Below, piece after piece: positions 10,635 to 22,600 of a stretch of 64,000 bases of DNA (position 1 is the stretch's first letter; each line of letters starts with the position of its first letter). The position numbers and the translations under genes are program-made. Source of the DNA: Taeniopygia guttata (lineage: Eukaryota > Chordata > Aves > Passeriformes > Estrildidae); assembly GCF_048771995.1 (NCBI RefSeq), contig NC_133050.1, forward strand, positions 7,116,501 to 7,180,500, given 5' to 3'. The notes under the pieces are model-generated. The model was not told the DNA's origin and made no database searches. It was given only the letters and a program-made list of their open reading frames with translations.

Positions 10635-13600
10635 CTAACTGTCCCCGTCGCCCTCCTTCAGCTCCTGGCTGTTCTCCGCCTCCTCGGGAATATCCTGCAT
10701 CCTCAGGAAATCTGCGGGAAAAACTCCTGGTGAGCAACTTCCACCGAAATAAAATGGGGATCCCAATTTGGGGCCGGGGGGGGGGTTAAACCCACCTCGG
10801 GGGCTGGCGGGGGGGGAGTGGCGGCTCCCCAAGCCCCCCTCGCCCTCCAGGAGCACGTCCAGGCTGTCCTCACCCCCCTGGCGGAGCCGCTCGGGGTCGG
10901 TGCCCGGGAATTCCAGCTCGTCCCGGGGGCCGGGGGCGGCGGGGGAGTGGGCGGGGGGGCTGCCGTGGATCAGCTGTGGGGTGGGGGGGGTCAGGCCCGA
11001 GCCCCCCACGCGGGTCACAGCGACCCCATCCTTACCCGTGGCTCCCCCCGGTACCCCCGGTGCTCCCGGTACCCCCGGTGCCCCCGGTGCCCCAGGTACC
11101 CCCTGTGCTCCCGGTGCCCCCGGTGCTCCCGGTACTCCCGGTGCTCCCGGTATCCCCCGGTGCTCCCGGTACCCGCGGTGCTCTCTGTACCCGCGGTGCC
11201 CCAGGTACCCCCGGTGCCCCCGGTACCCCCGGTGCTCCCGGTACCCCGCTCCCACCTGCGGGGGGGTGAAGCTCAGGTACAGCGCATCCCCGGCCGGGAG
11301 GCTCCTGCGCCGGGGCTCCGCCGCCCGCCGGCCCCGCGGCCCCGCCGGTGCTCCCCGCGCCTCCTGCAGCTCCCGTTCCAACCGGGAGCGCTCCCGTTCG
11401 CTGTCCCGCAGCCGCGACTCCAGCGCCGCCGCCTCCTGCGCCCGTTCCTGGCACAGCTGGCGGCAGCGGCTCAGCTCCTCCTGCACCAGCCCGTGCTGCC
11501 GCTGCAGCAGCGCCAGCTCCGCCCCGGGGCCCGGCTCCGCGCCCCCGGTAACCGGCACGGCCGGCTGAGAGCCCCGGCGGGGCCGCGGCCGCTGCAGCGC
11601 CTCCGGCAGCTGCAACTCCAACAGAACCTCCCGGTGGGTCAGCTGCAGCTGCGGGGAGAGAGGTCAGGGTGCTGGGGAAGGGGAAGGGGGGAAGGGGGAG
11701 AAAAGGGGGGAAAATGGGGGGAAAATGGGGAAAAAAGGGGAAAAAAACGGGGAAACAAAGGGAGGGAAAGGGGGAAAATAGGGGGGTAGAAAGGGGGGGG
11801 AAAGGAGGGAAAAATAGGGGGGAAAAGGGGGGTAAAGGGGAAAAGGGGGAAAAAGGGGGGAAAGGGGGGAAAAAGGAGGGGGAAAGGGGAAAAAAGGGGG
11901 AAAAGGGGGAAAAAGGGGGGGAAAAGGGGGGGAAAGGGTGGAAAGTGGGGGGGAAAGGGGGAAAAAGGGGGAAACAAAGGGGGGAAAGAGGGGAAAAAAG
12001 GGGGGTAGAAAGGGGGGGAAATGGAGGGAAAAATAGGGGGGAAAGGGGGGAAAAAGGGGGTAGAAAGGGGTGGAAAAGGAGGGAAAATGGGGGGGAAGGG
12101 GGGGAAAAGGGGGGAAAGGGGAGGAAAAGGGGAAATAGGGCAAAAGGGAGCAGGGGGCAATGAGGGGAAAGAGGGGAATGGGAAGGGGACAAAGAGGACA
12201 AGGGAGCAGGATGGATTTGGGCAGGGGTCCCCCCTCCCTGTCCCCCTCCCCACCTGGAGCCGCAGCAGGAGCCCGTACAGGTTCACCAGGCGCTGGTTGA
12301 TCTCCTGGGGGGGGACAGGATTGGAGGGGGGTGAACCCCAAGTGCCACACCGGGGGGGACACCGAGGCAGCGTGGGGTGAGCACCGCCCCCCTCCCCAAA
12401 ACCCTTTCCTCACCTCCTGGGATCCCCTGGGCGGGACTTGGTTCCCATTCCCGTCCTGCGGAGAGAGTGTGGTGACATCGAGGGGCCCAGTGTGGGCTGG
12501 GGGTCCCCAGCTGTCCCCCTGTGCCCCCCAGCTGTCCCCCTGTGCCCCCCAGTGCCCCCCAGCTGTCCCCCCGTGCCCCCTCCCCAACTCACCCGCTGCC
12601 CAGCGTCGGGATCCACCCGGAATTCCAAGGAGCCGTTGATGCTGCCGGAGTCGCCGTCTGCAGGGGAAGGCTGGGTGAGCCCCAAGGGGGGTCCCGGGGG
12701 TCCCCCCAACCCAGCGACCCCTCCCCGTGTCCCCCCTTACTGCTGGCGCTGGGGCTGGGGCAGCTCTCGGCCTCGGGGCGGTTGTTGTGGTTCTGATCCC
12801 GATCCCGATCCCGATCCCGGGCGCATCCCGTGAAAATCTCCTTCAGGCACTCCACTGCGGGGAAGGGCAGCGTGAGCCCTGCCTCAGTTTCCCCACCCTG
12901 GAGCATCCCAGAACATCCCAGAGCGTTTGGGAGTCTCCATCCCGGCGCAGAACCGCCCGTTCCCGCCCGGATCCCGATCCCGGCGCTGCCGTACCTTCCC
13001 GGATGGCGTCGTGCAGCAGCACGTCCCCGCGGGGCGCCCGGCCGGGCTCCCCGGGGAAGGGGGTCCCGCGGGGGGCTTGGGGGGGCTCGGAGCCGCTGCC
13101 CAGCGCCAGCATGTCGGCAAAAATGCCGACCTTGTCCTCCAGCAGCGCCGCGATCTGACGGTCGTGCTGCTCCATCCGCTCTGCAGAGGGGCGGCGGGAA
13201 TGGGGTCAGCGGGGTGGGACCCGTGGGATGGGATCCGGGGGATGGGATGAGGTGGGATAGGATCGATGGGATGGGATGAGATCAGTGGGATGGGATCAGT
13301 GGGATGGGATCAATGGGATGGGATGGGATGGGATGGGATGGGATGGGATGGGATGGGATGGGATGGGATGGGATGGGATGGGATGGGATCAAAGGGATGG
13401 GATGGGATGGGATCCATGGAATGGGATGGGATCAAAGGGATGAGATGGGATCAATGGGATGAGATGGGATCAAAGGGATGGGATCAATGGGGTGGGATGG
13501 GATCAATGGGATGGGAAGCACAGGATGGGATGGGATGGGATCAAAGGGATGGGATGAGATCAGTGGGATGGGATCCATGGGATGGGATGGGATCAAAGGG

Positions 13601-16600
13601 ATGGGATCAAAGGGATGGGATCCATGGAATGGGATGGGATCAGTGGGATCAGTGGGATGGGATCCATGGAATGGGATGGGATCAGCGGGATGGGATGGGA
13701 TCAATGGGATGGGAGGAACAGGGATGAGCCCCCACCTTTCAGCTTCCGCAAGGACGCTTCCGTCTCGGTCTCAATCAGGGGGAAATCCTGGCGGCTTGGA
13801 CAGCTGAGGGGACCGGGATTGGGGCGGTCAGAGCCATCACCCCACACCCACCCCCTTCTCCCCCAGATCCCAGCACCCACCAGCACCCACCCTGTGCCCG
13901 TGGGCTCCCCAGCGATTCCCAGAGATCCCGGGGGGCTCCCAGCTGTCCCCAAAGCCCGGGGACACTCACAGGCTGACCGCCTGCTGGATGACCTTCATCC
14001 AGTGGTTGCGGTCATCGCGGGACGCCGCGTGCACCTCGTACATCTCGGGCGGGGCGGCGCTGATCAGGAACATGCCCTTCTCCTGGTTGGCGATGTCCCG
14101 CACGATCAGGTTTTGCAGGGAGATGACGGCCGGCTTGTCCTGCGGGATGGGGAGCGCCGGGGATGGGGAACGCCGCCCCGCAGCCCCGGCGAGGCTGGGG
14201 ATGAGCAGGGGATGAGGAGGGGATGAGGAGGGGATGAGGAGGGGCAGCTCACCAGCATGGGGAAGGTGTATTTCTGGTCCTTCTCTTGCAGGAACACCAG
14301 CACGTCCGTCATCAGCAGCACCAGGACGTCTGGGATGAGCCGGGGTGAGCGGGGGGTTCACCTCGCCGAGCCCCCAGACCCCCCAAATTCAGCCGCGGAG
14401 AAGAGGGGCTCTGCCAGCATCCTGCTGCACAGGCACCCCCTCTCTCTCGGGACCCCCAATTCCATGCCAGCTTCCCTGGGCATCTCCCAATCCCCTTTTT
14501 TCCCCCATTTCCCACCTTTGAAGCGCCCGGCCGCCGTTTTCCAGAGCATCGCCCCGCTGTGCACCAGCTTCCTGCGCAGCAGCTCGTCCCTGCCGAAGGC
14601 TCCGGGCCGGCTGTCCCAGAGCAGCGGCACCTTGGCGCGGGGATCCACGCGCCGGAAAACGTCCCAGAGGCGCCCGCGCAGCTCCCACGCGTGAACCTCC
14701 TCGTCCACGGCCGAGAGCAGCTCCTTCACCAGCCGCAGCGCCCGCGACAGGTCCGCGCAGTCCCCCTCGTTGTCTGCCAGCAGGGAGGGAAGCTGGAAGC
14801 TGGAATCCCCGGCAAGGCGCCGGTCCTGGCCCCTTCCCGCCCGCCCCGGTACCTTTGGAATTCTTGAGGATGCGCTCGATGAGCACCGGGTACTTGGTGA
14901 TGCGCTGCGTCACCAGCAGGATGCACTCGGGCACGCCGTGGCGCCGGAGGAGGGGGGATCGTGTCACCCTCTGGGGGGGCACAGCGTCAGCAGGGACCCC
15001 CAAAAGCAGAGACCCCCCTCCATCAGTGACAGAGCTCAGTGAGGGAAGGACACAAGCCGGGGAAACTGAGGCACGGAGCTGGGAGAAGGGTTTCCCACCA
15101 GGGCACAAAGCCCGGAACGCGCAGGGCGACCCCAACCCCCATCCCGGGGGTCCCTCCGGAGGATGCAGACCCCAACCCCCATCCCGGGGGTCCCTCTGGA
15201 GGATGCAGACCCCGACCCCCATCCCGGGGTCCCCACGGAGCCCACCCGGATGAACTGCTGGAAGCGCTTGTCCCGGGCCAGCAGGTCCTTGTACTCCTTG
15301 AGCGCCTTGGTGTGCTTGCTGCAGAACTCGGCGTAGGCTTTGCGCAGCTGCTCCGCGCTCGGGCCCGAGAACTTGGCAGCGGGAAGGACGAGGGGACATC
15401 GGTGAGCGCGTCCCCATCGTCAAACCCGTCATCAGTCAGTCCCTGGCACCCCCACCCCAAAGCATCCTCATCCCCCATCCTGATTTCCCGGTCTCCCGCC
15501 CACCTGGGTGACGAGGATGTCCCCGAGGCGGTCGATGACGAAGTTCTTGTTGCTGTCCTGGGCCAGCGATTCCCGGCGCCGCTCCAGGAGCTGGGCCAGG
15601 AAGCGCTCGTGGATGTGGCTGAGCTCATCCAGGCAGGGGAAGATGCGCTGGACGGTGCCGGGGTCCAGCTGCAGCTCCTCCAGCATCGCCCTGCGGAACA
15701 GGGCGCCCATGATCTTCAGCGTCCGCACGTGGTGCAGCTCCGTCTGCATCAGCTCTGCGGGGGCACGGCGCGGTCACCAGGGGACAGGGACACGGCCCGG
15801 GGTCAGGGACACAGACCCGGGGACAGGGACATCATCCCCGGGGACAAGGACAGCATCCCCAGGGGACAGGGACACAGCCCTGGGGACAGGGACAGCATCC
15901 CCAGGGACACGGACAGCATCCAAGGGGACAAGGACAGCATCCCCAGGGGACAGGGACACAGCCCGGGGTCAGGGACACAGCCCTGAGGACAGGGACAGCA
16001 TCCCCGGGGACAAGGACAGCATCCCCAGGGGACAGGGACACAGCCCAGGGACAGGGACACAGCCCGGGGTCAGGGACACAGCCCTGGGGACACGGACAGC
16101 ATCCCCAGGGACATGGACAGCATCCCCAGGGGACAGGGACAGCATCCCCAGGGGACAGGGACAGCATCCCCGGGGACAAGGACAGCAGCTTGGGGACAGG
16201 GACAGCATCCCCAGGGGACAGGGACACAGCCCTGGGGACAAGGACAGCATCCCAGGGACAGCACAGAGGGGGAGCAGGACCCCAGGAAAAGCCACCCAGC
16301 CTGGCCCTGTGTCCTCATGATCGCATCCCCATCCCTCCATCCTCTGTCCTGTCCCTTTGTCCCCATTTCTGCTTCTCCAACCTCTTCCTGTGTCCCCTGT
16401 GCTGTCCCTGTGTCCCCATGTCCCCGTGTCCCCGTGTCCCCGTGTCCCCTCACCGTAGATGACGTCCTGCCGCTTCATGACGTCCATGCGGTGCTGCTGC
16501 AGGAAGCTGTTATCCACCGCCAGGCTCCAGGAATCCGCCTCAAACTCCTTCCCGTCCGCCTCCAAATCGCTCAGCAGCTGGCTCAGGATGACGTCGGGGC

Positions 16601-19600
16601 CTGCAGGTGACATCGGTGACATCGCTGGGACACGGGGTCCCCACGTTGGTGACCCCACGTTGTGTCCCCGCGGTGTCCCCACCTTCGTCGATCAGCGACT
16701 CCACCGAGAGCGTCCGGTTGCGCATGTTGAGGGAATCCGTGGACTGGGACAGGATCCGCCGGATGCCCAGGGGAGAGTCATCGTTGAATGTCCTGTGGGG
16801 GGTGTGGGACACGGTGGGGACACTGGGGACACCCCCGGATCCGCCTGTCCCCCCTCCTGTCCCGCCCTTACCCCGAGATGTTGGTGGTGGAGACGCTCTT
16901 GGACAGGGACAGGGAGGGGCGGCCGCGGCGGGACCCCAACAGCGTCTGCCGGAAACTCTCCGAGGGGTAGATGGCGGAATTGGGGCGCTCCCGGATGGCA
17001 TCTGGGGGGGGGACAGCAGGGGACCGGTGCTGGGACCCCCCTGACACCCCCTGGGATGTGCAGAGAGGGGAGGGGAGGGGAGGGGAGGGGAGGGGAGGGG
17101 AGAGGGAGGGAAGGGAAGGGAAGGGAAGGGAAGGGAAGGGAAGGGAAGGGAAGGGAAGGGAAGGGAAGGGAAGGGAAGGGAAGGGAAGGGAAGGGAAGGG
17201 AAGGGAAGGGAAGGGAAGGGAAGGGAAGGGAAGGGAAGGGAAGGGAAGGGAAGGGAAGGGAAGGGAAGGGAAGGGAAGGGAAGGGAAGGGAAGGGAAGGG
17301 AAGGGAAGGGAAGGGAAGGGAAGGGAAGGGAAGGGAAGGGAAGGGAAGGGAAGGGAAGGGAAGGGAAGGGGAGGGGAGGGGAGGGGAGGGGAGGGAAGGG
17401 AAGGGAAGGGAAGGGAAGGGAAGGGAAGGGAAGGGAAGGGAAGGGAAGGGAAGGGAAGGGAAGGGAAGGGAAGGGAAGGGAAGGGAAGGGGAGGGAAGGG
17501 GAGGGAAGGGGAGGGAAGGGGAGGGAAGCTCCCCCCACTCACTCTTGTTGCGCAGGGACACCGACTGCAGGGCTGAGCTGTTCTTCAGCAGCGCCGCCTT
17601 CTGCTGCTGCGGGGGAGCGGAAGCGTCACTGTCACTGTCACTGTCCTCGCGTCACTGTCCTCGCGTGTCCCCGATCCCGCGTCCCCCCTTCCCTTGCCGC
17701 CCACCCATCCCTCTGCCGCGCTCACCTTCTGCTTCACCTTGGTGCAGTTGGGCAGGGTGTCCTTGCAGCGGTTGTGGATGGTGACGTTGCAGGCTGGGGG
17801 ACACGGAGAGGTGACGGGGGGGACGTGGGGACCCTCCTGCCACCCCCTCCTCCTCCTCCTCCCCCGGCAGAGCGACAGGAGCAGATGCGGTGGGGACGCG
17901 GGTGGATGCGGATCACCCGCAGCTGCAGCTGCCAGGGAACAGCTGCCCCAACACCGAGGGCACCGCGCCAGCCCGGGGCCACCGTGCCAGGGAGCCGGGA
18001 TGTGCCAGGGTGGAGAAACCCTCTCCTGCTCCAGGCAACGAACCCGGGAGGAACCGGGCATGGGAATGGTGCCCACGCGGCAAAGCCACCCCAGAAAAGG
18101 CGTCTTGGAAAAGCCACAGTCATCCTGGCGAGGCCACCCCAAAAAATAAAAAAAAAGCCATCCCAAAAAAGCCACCCACTGCGGCAAATCCAATCCGGCA
18201 CAGCCACCCCAGCAATTCCGCCCCAGCAAAGCCACCCCAAAAAAAGTCATCCCAAAAAAAGCCTCCTCAGAAAAGCCACTGCGGCAAAGCCACCCCGGCA
18301 AAGCCGCCATGGAAAAGCCACCCCAGAAAAAGCCACCCCAGAAAAAGCCACCCCAGAAAAAGCCACCCCAGAAAAAGCCACCCTGGCAACTCCGCAGCGG
18401 AAAAGTCACTGCGGCGATGCCACCCTGGCCAAGCCACCATGAGAAAGCCACCCCAGAAAATCCATCCTGGCAATTCCATTCCAGCAAATCCTCCCTGGCA
18501 ATTCCATCCCACCAAATCCACCCTGGCAAAGCCACTGCAGCAAAGCCACCCCGGAAATTTCATCCTGGAAAAGCCACCCTGGCATTTCTGCCCTGGCAGA
18601 GCCAACCTGGCAAAGCCATCCCATCATCTCAACCCCCAGCCCTGCCACCCTGGTGAAACCATGATGGAAAAGACACCCCAGAGGAGCCATCCCAAAAAAA
18701 AACCACTGCAGCAAAGCTACCCTGGCAACTCCATTCTGGCAAAGCCAACCTGGCAAAGCCACTGCAGCAAAGCCACCATGGCAATTCTGCTCTGGCAAAT
18801 CCAGCCTGGCAAAGCCACCCCATCAAATTCTGCCCTGGCAAAGCCACCATGGCAATCCTGCCTTGGAAAAGCCAACCTGGCAAAGCCACCCCATTAAATC
18901 CTGCCCTGGCAAAGCCACCCCATCAAATCCTACTCTGGAAAAGCCACTGCAGCAAAGCCACCCCATCAAATCCACCCTGGCAAAGCCACCCTGGCAAAGC
19001 CACTGCAGCAAAGCCACCATGGCAATTCTGCCTTGGAAAAGCCACCCTGGCAAAGCCACCCCATTAAATCCTGCCCTGGCAAATCCACCCTGGCAAATCC
19101 ACCCTGGTAAAGCCACTGCAGCAAAGCCACCCCATCAAATCCACCCTGGCAAAGCCAACCTGGCAAAACCACTGCAGCAAAGCCACCATGGCAATCCTGC
19201 CCTGGCAAAGCCAGCCTGGCAAAGCCACCCCATGAAATTCTGCCCTGGCAAAGCCACCATGGCAATCCTGCCTTGGAAAAGCCAACCTGGCAAAGCCACC
19301 CCATTAAATCCTGCCCTGGCAAAGCCACCCCATCAAATCCTACTCTGGAAAAGCCACTGCAGCAAAGCCACCCCACCAAATTCTGCCCTGGCAAAGCCAC
19401 CCTGGCAAAGCCACCCCATCAAATCCACCCTGGCAAAGCCACCCCAGCAATGCCACCGTGTCACCCCTGCCCTGGCACATCCCCCTGGCACATCCCCCCT
19501 GGCACATCCCCCCCTTGGCAGCCCCCCCTGCACATCCCCCCTAGCAAACCCCCCTGGCAAACCCCCCTGGCACATCCCCCCTGGCAAATCCCCCCTTGGC

Positions 19601-22600
19601 AGCCCCCCATGGCAAACCCCCCTGGCAAACCCCCCTGGCAAACCCCCCTGGCACATCCCCCCTGGCAAATCCCCCCTGGCAAATCCCCCCCATCAAACCC
19701 CCCCTTGGCACCCCCGCAGCGGGCACACGCCGCTGGCACCCCCCGGGCACTCACTGGGGCACACCAGCGCTTCCTTGGCCGTGATGCTCTTGTTGCAGGC
19801 GAAGCACATGGTCATGCCGGACACGGAGATGGTGGTGAAGAGGTGCCCGTTGCTGTAGCGCGCCTCCTTCTCCTTCATGCCCTCCTTCATCCTCTCCTTG
19901 TCCTTGCCCTGCCCGGACAGCGGCACCGGGCGCCTGACGGGGCTGCGGCACCGCGGCCGCCCCGCGCTCGGCCCCGCCGGCCTCGGCACGCGGCTCATGG
20001 TCCCGGTGAACCGGGAGGGCTGCGGGGCGCCCGGGGGGAGCCCCGAGCCCGGGGAGAGAGCGCCCCGCTCGCCGCCGCCGCCGCTTCCCTGCATCCCGTC
20101 TCCACGGTAACCGGAGAACCGGAGCTGCCGTGAGATCCCCCCCGCCCCGGCACGGCCCCCCCGCCCCACCGCCAGGAGCCCCAATGGGGACCGGCTGCGG
20201 GGGCGCACCGGGGGGGTGGGGACATCGTCCTGCTCCCCTCCCCGCCTATTTTTAGTCCAACTGGGGGGTTTTGCCCTTTTCCCCCCAAATTGGGGGGTCA
20301 GGTTGATGGTTTGAGCTGGCTGAGCATCCCCCCCCCCGCCCCGGGGATGGTTTGGGGTGGGGGGATCGAGCCGGTGTCACCCCGAGTGTCCCCGCGCTCG
20401 CCTCGGGCCCCCCCCGTGTCCCCACACGGGCACAGAGAGGCCTTTGTGCCCCCCCCGGCACCCCCCGGCCGTGCCTGGCACCGGCGGGTGGGGGTGACAA
20501 CCGACAGCCCCCCGAAACGGCGGCGCTCCGGGACCCCCAGCGCCCCTCCCCAGCCCCCGACCCCACGGCACACGGGGGTCCCGGTGCCCGTCCCGGTGCC
20601 CGTCCCGGTGCCCGTCCCGGTGCCCATCCCGGTGCCCGTCCCGGTGCCCGTCCCTGCTCCCGACCCCCCCCCCGAGGGCCGGGGAGGGGCTGAGGGACCC
20701 CCGGGGGGAGCCTGGAGGGGGGAGAGGGAGGGGAGGAAGAACAGGGACAGGAGTGGGACCCCACGGGCACCTTTGGGACCCCATGGGCGCCTTTGGGACC
20801 CCTTCAGCACCTTTGGGACCCCATGGGAACCTTTGGGACCCCTTGGACACCTTTGGGACCCCTTGGGTACCTTTGGGACCCCGGGGATCAGGAGTGGGAC
20901 CCCGTAGGCACCTTTGGGACCCCGTGGGTGCCTTTGGGACCCCTTGGACACCTTTGGGACCCCTTGGGTACCTTTGGGACCCCATGGACACCTTTGGGAC
21001 CCTGTGGGCACCTTTGGGACCCCGTGGGCACCTTTGGGACCCCCCCTGGGGGCTCACCCTCTCTCGCCTCGGGGCTCCCTCCGCCGGGAACGGGGCGCAG
21101 GAGCAGCAGCACATCCCGGACCCCCGAACCCCCCGGGCCCCCCCGGCCGCGCCATCCGCCCCACGCGCGATTGTTCCCGCCCCACGCGCGATTGTTCCCG
21201 CCCGCGGGTTTGTTTTCCTTTGATTTCCCCTCCGCTTCGCCGCTTTTGTGTGTTTTGCTTTTATTTCCCTCCGGTTTTTTTTAATTATTTCTTTTCTTTT
21301 TTTTTTCTTTCCCTCCCTTTATTTGCTTGTTTTTATTTTCCTTCCACCCTTTGCTTTTTGCTTTGCTTCCCTTTATCCTTCTCGCCCTTTCCCCCCTATT
21401 TTATCCCATTCCTTCCCTTCACTTTCTTCCCTTTATCTTTCTGCTTTTCTTTCCTTTTCCACCCCGATTTTCTTCCCGCTTTTAACATTCCCCTTTTTTT
21501 TTTACCTTCCCCCTTTTTAACTGTTTCTCCTTTTTTACTGTTTCTCCTTTTTTATGCTTATTTCCCCCTTTTTACTGCATTTTCCTTTGTAACTGATTTC
21601 CCCATCTTAACTGCTTTTCCCCCGTTAATTTTCCCTTTATTACACCCCATTTTCCTTTTTTCTCCTCTTTTTCCCCCTCACTTTTTTACCTCTATTTTTT
21701 TTTTTTTGGACCGTTTTCCTCCTGATTTTCACCCTCTTTCCCCGCTTTTTTCCCTCGCAGATTTCCGTGTTTTCCTCCCTTTTTTGGGCCCCCCCGCCCG
21801 CGAAGGAAACCAGACAAAGGCAGGAGCCGCCGCCGCTTCCTGCCCGCCCCGGGACCCCTCCCCGGTTTTGGGGGGGTCCCCCCGAACCAAACCCTCAGGG
21901 GAAGTGCTGGGGGGGGGTCACACCGCACAAAACCCCAAAAATCCCCCTGGGAGAATTTAGGGGGGGGGTCCCTCATCCTTATTTATGCAGCGCTGGGGAG
22001 GGGGGGGGAACCACCGCAAATTTGGGGGGTTTGGGTGCACCCCCAGCCCCAAAAACCCCGGGGAGGTGGAGGTGGGGGGGGAAGCGGCCGCGCCCCTCCC
22101 GCACCCCCCAAAACCCCCAAAACCCCCTAAAACCCCCTAAAACCCCCCAAAACCCCCCAAAACCCCCCAAAACCAAGACCCCTCCCCCAAAAACCCCAAC
22201 CCCGCGCACAAACCGGGTGCCGGGACACGCGGCTGCTCCGTGCGCGGAATTTTGGGGTCCCCCCACACCTCCCCCCCCTCCGGCGCTGGGGGCGGAGGAA
22301 GTTTCGGTGCTTTAAATAGAGACGGGGTTTTTTTTTTGGGTTTTTGGGGTTCCTGTTCCGGCCCGGGGCCCCTCCGCACCCCAAAACCCCGCGCGGAGCT
22401 CGGGAGGAGTTTTTGGGGTACCCTCAGAGCCTTCACACCCCACCCTAAAAGCGGCGTGGGGTGTGAAGGGGGGAACCCCCCCACCTCAAAACCCGCAGAG
22501 TTTTGGGGGAGCTGAACCCCCAAACGGCGTCACGGAGCTGCCCGGGACGAGGCCTCTCGTTTTTGGGGGAATTTCCCCCCTTTTTGGGGACGGTCCCCCC

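Noticed and set aside
16540-17784. Ser-Leu-Pro-Phe-Pro and Glu-Gly-Lys-Gly-Arg repeat proteins
   Set aside because: They are the AAGGG array read in different frames. A 5-bp repeat stays open in all frames until a flanking stop.
21195-21760. T-rich tract as a possible retroelement poly(A) tail or coding frame
   Set aside because: No element body flanks it, and the Phe/Leu/Ser-rich frames are low complexity.
22095-22185. AAAACCCCCC array resembling interstitial telomere repeat
   Set aside because: The unit is a decamer, not the vertebrate TTAGGG hexamer.
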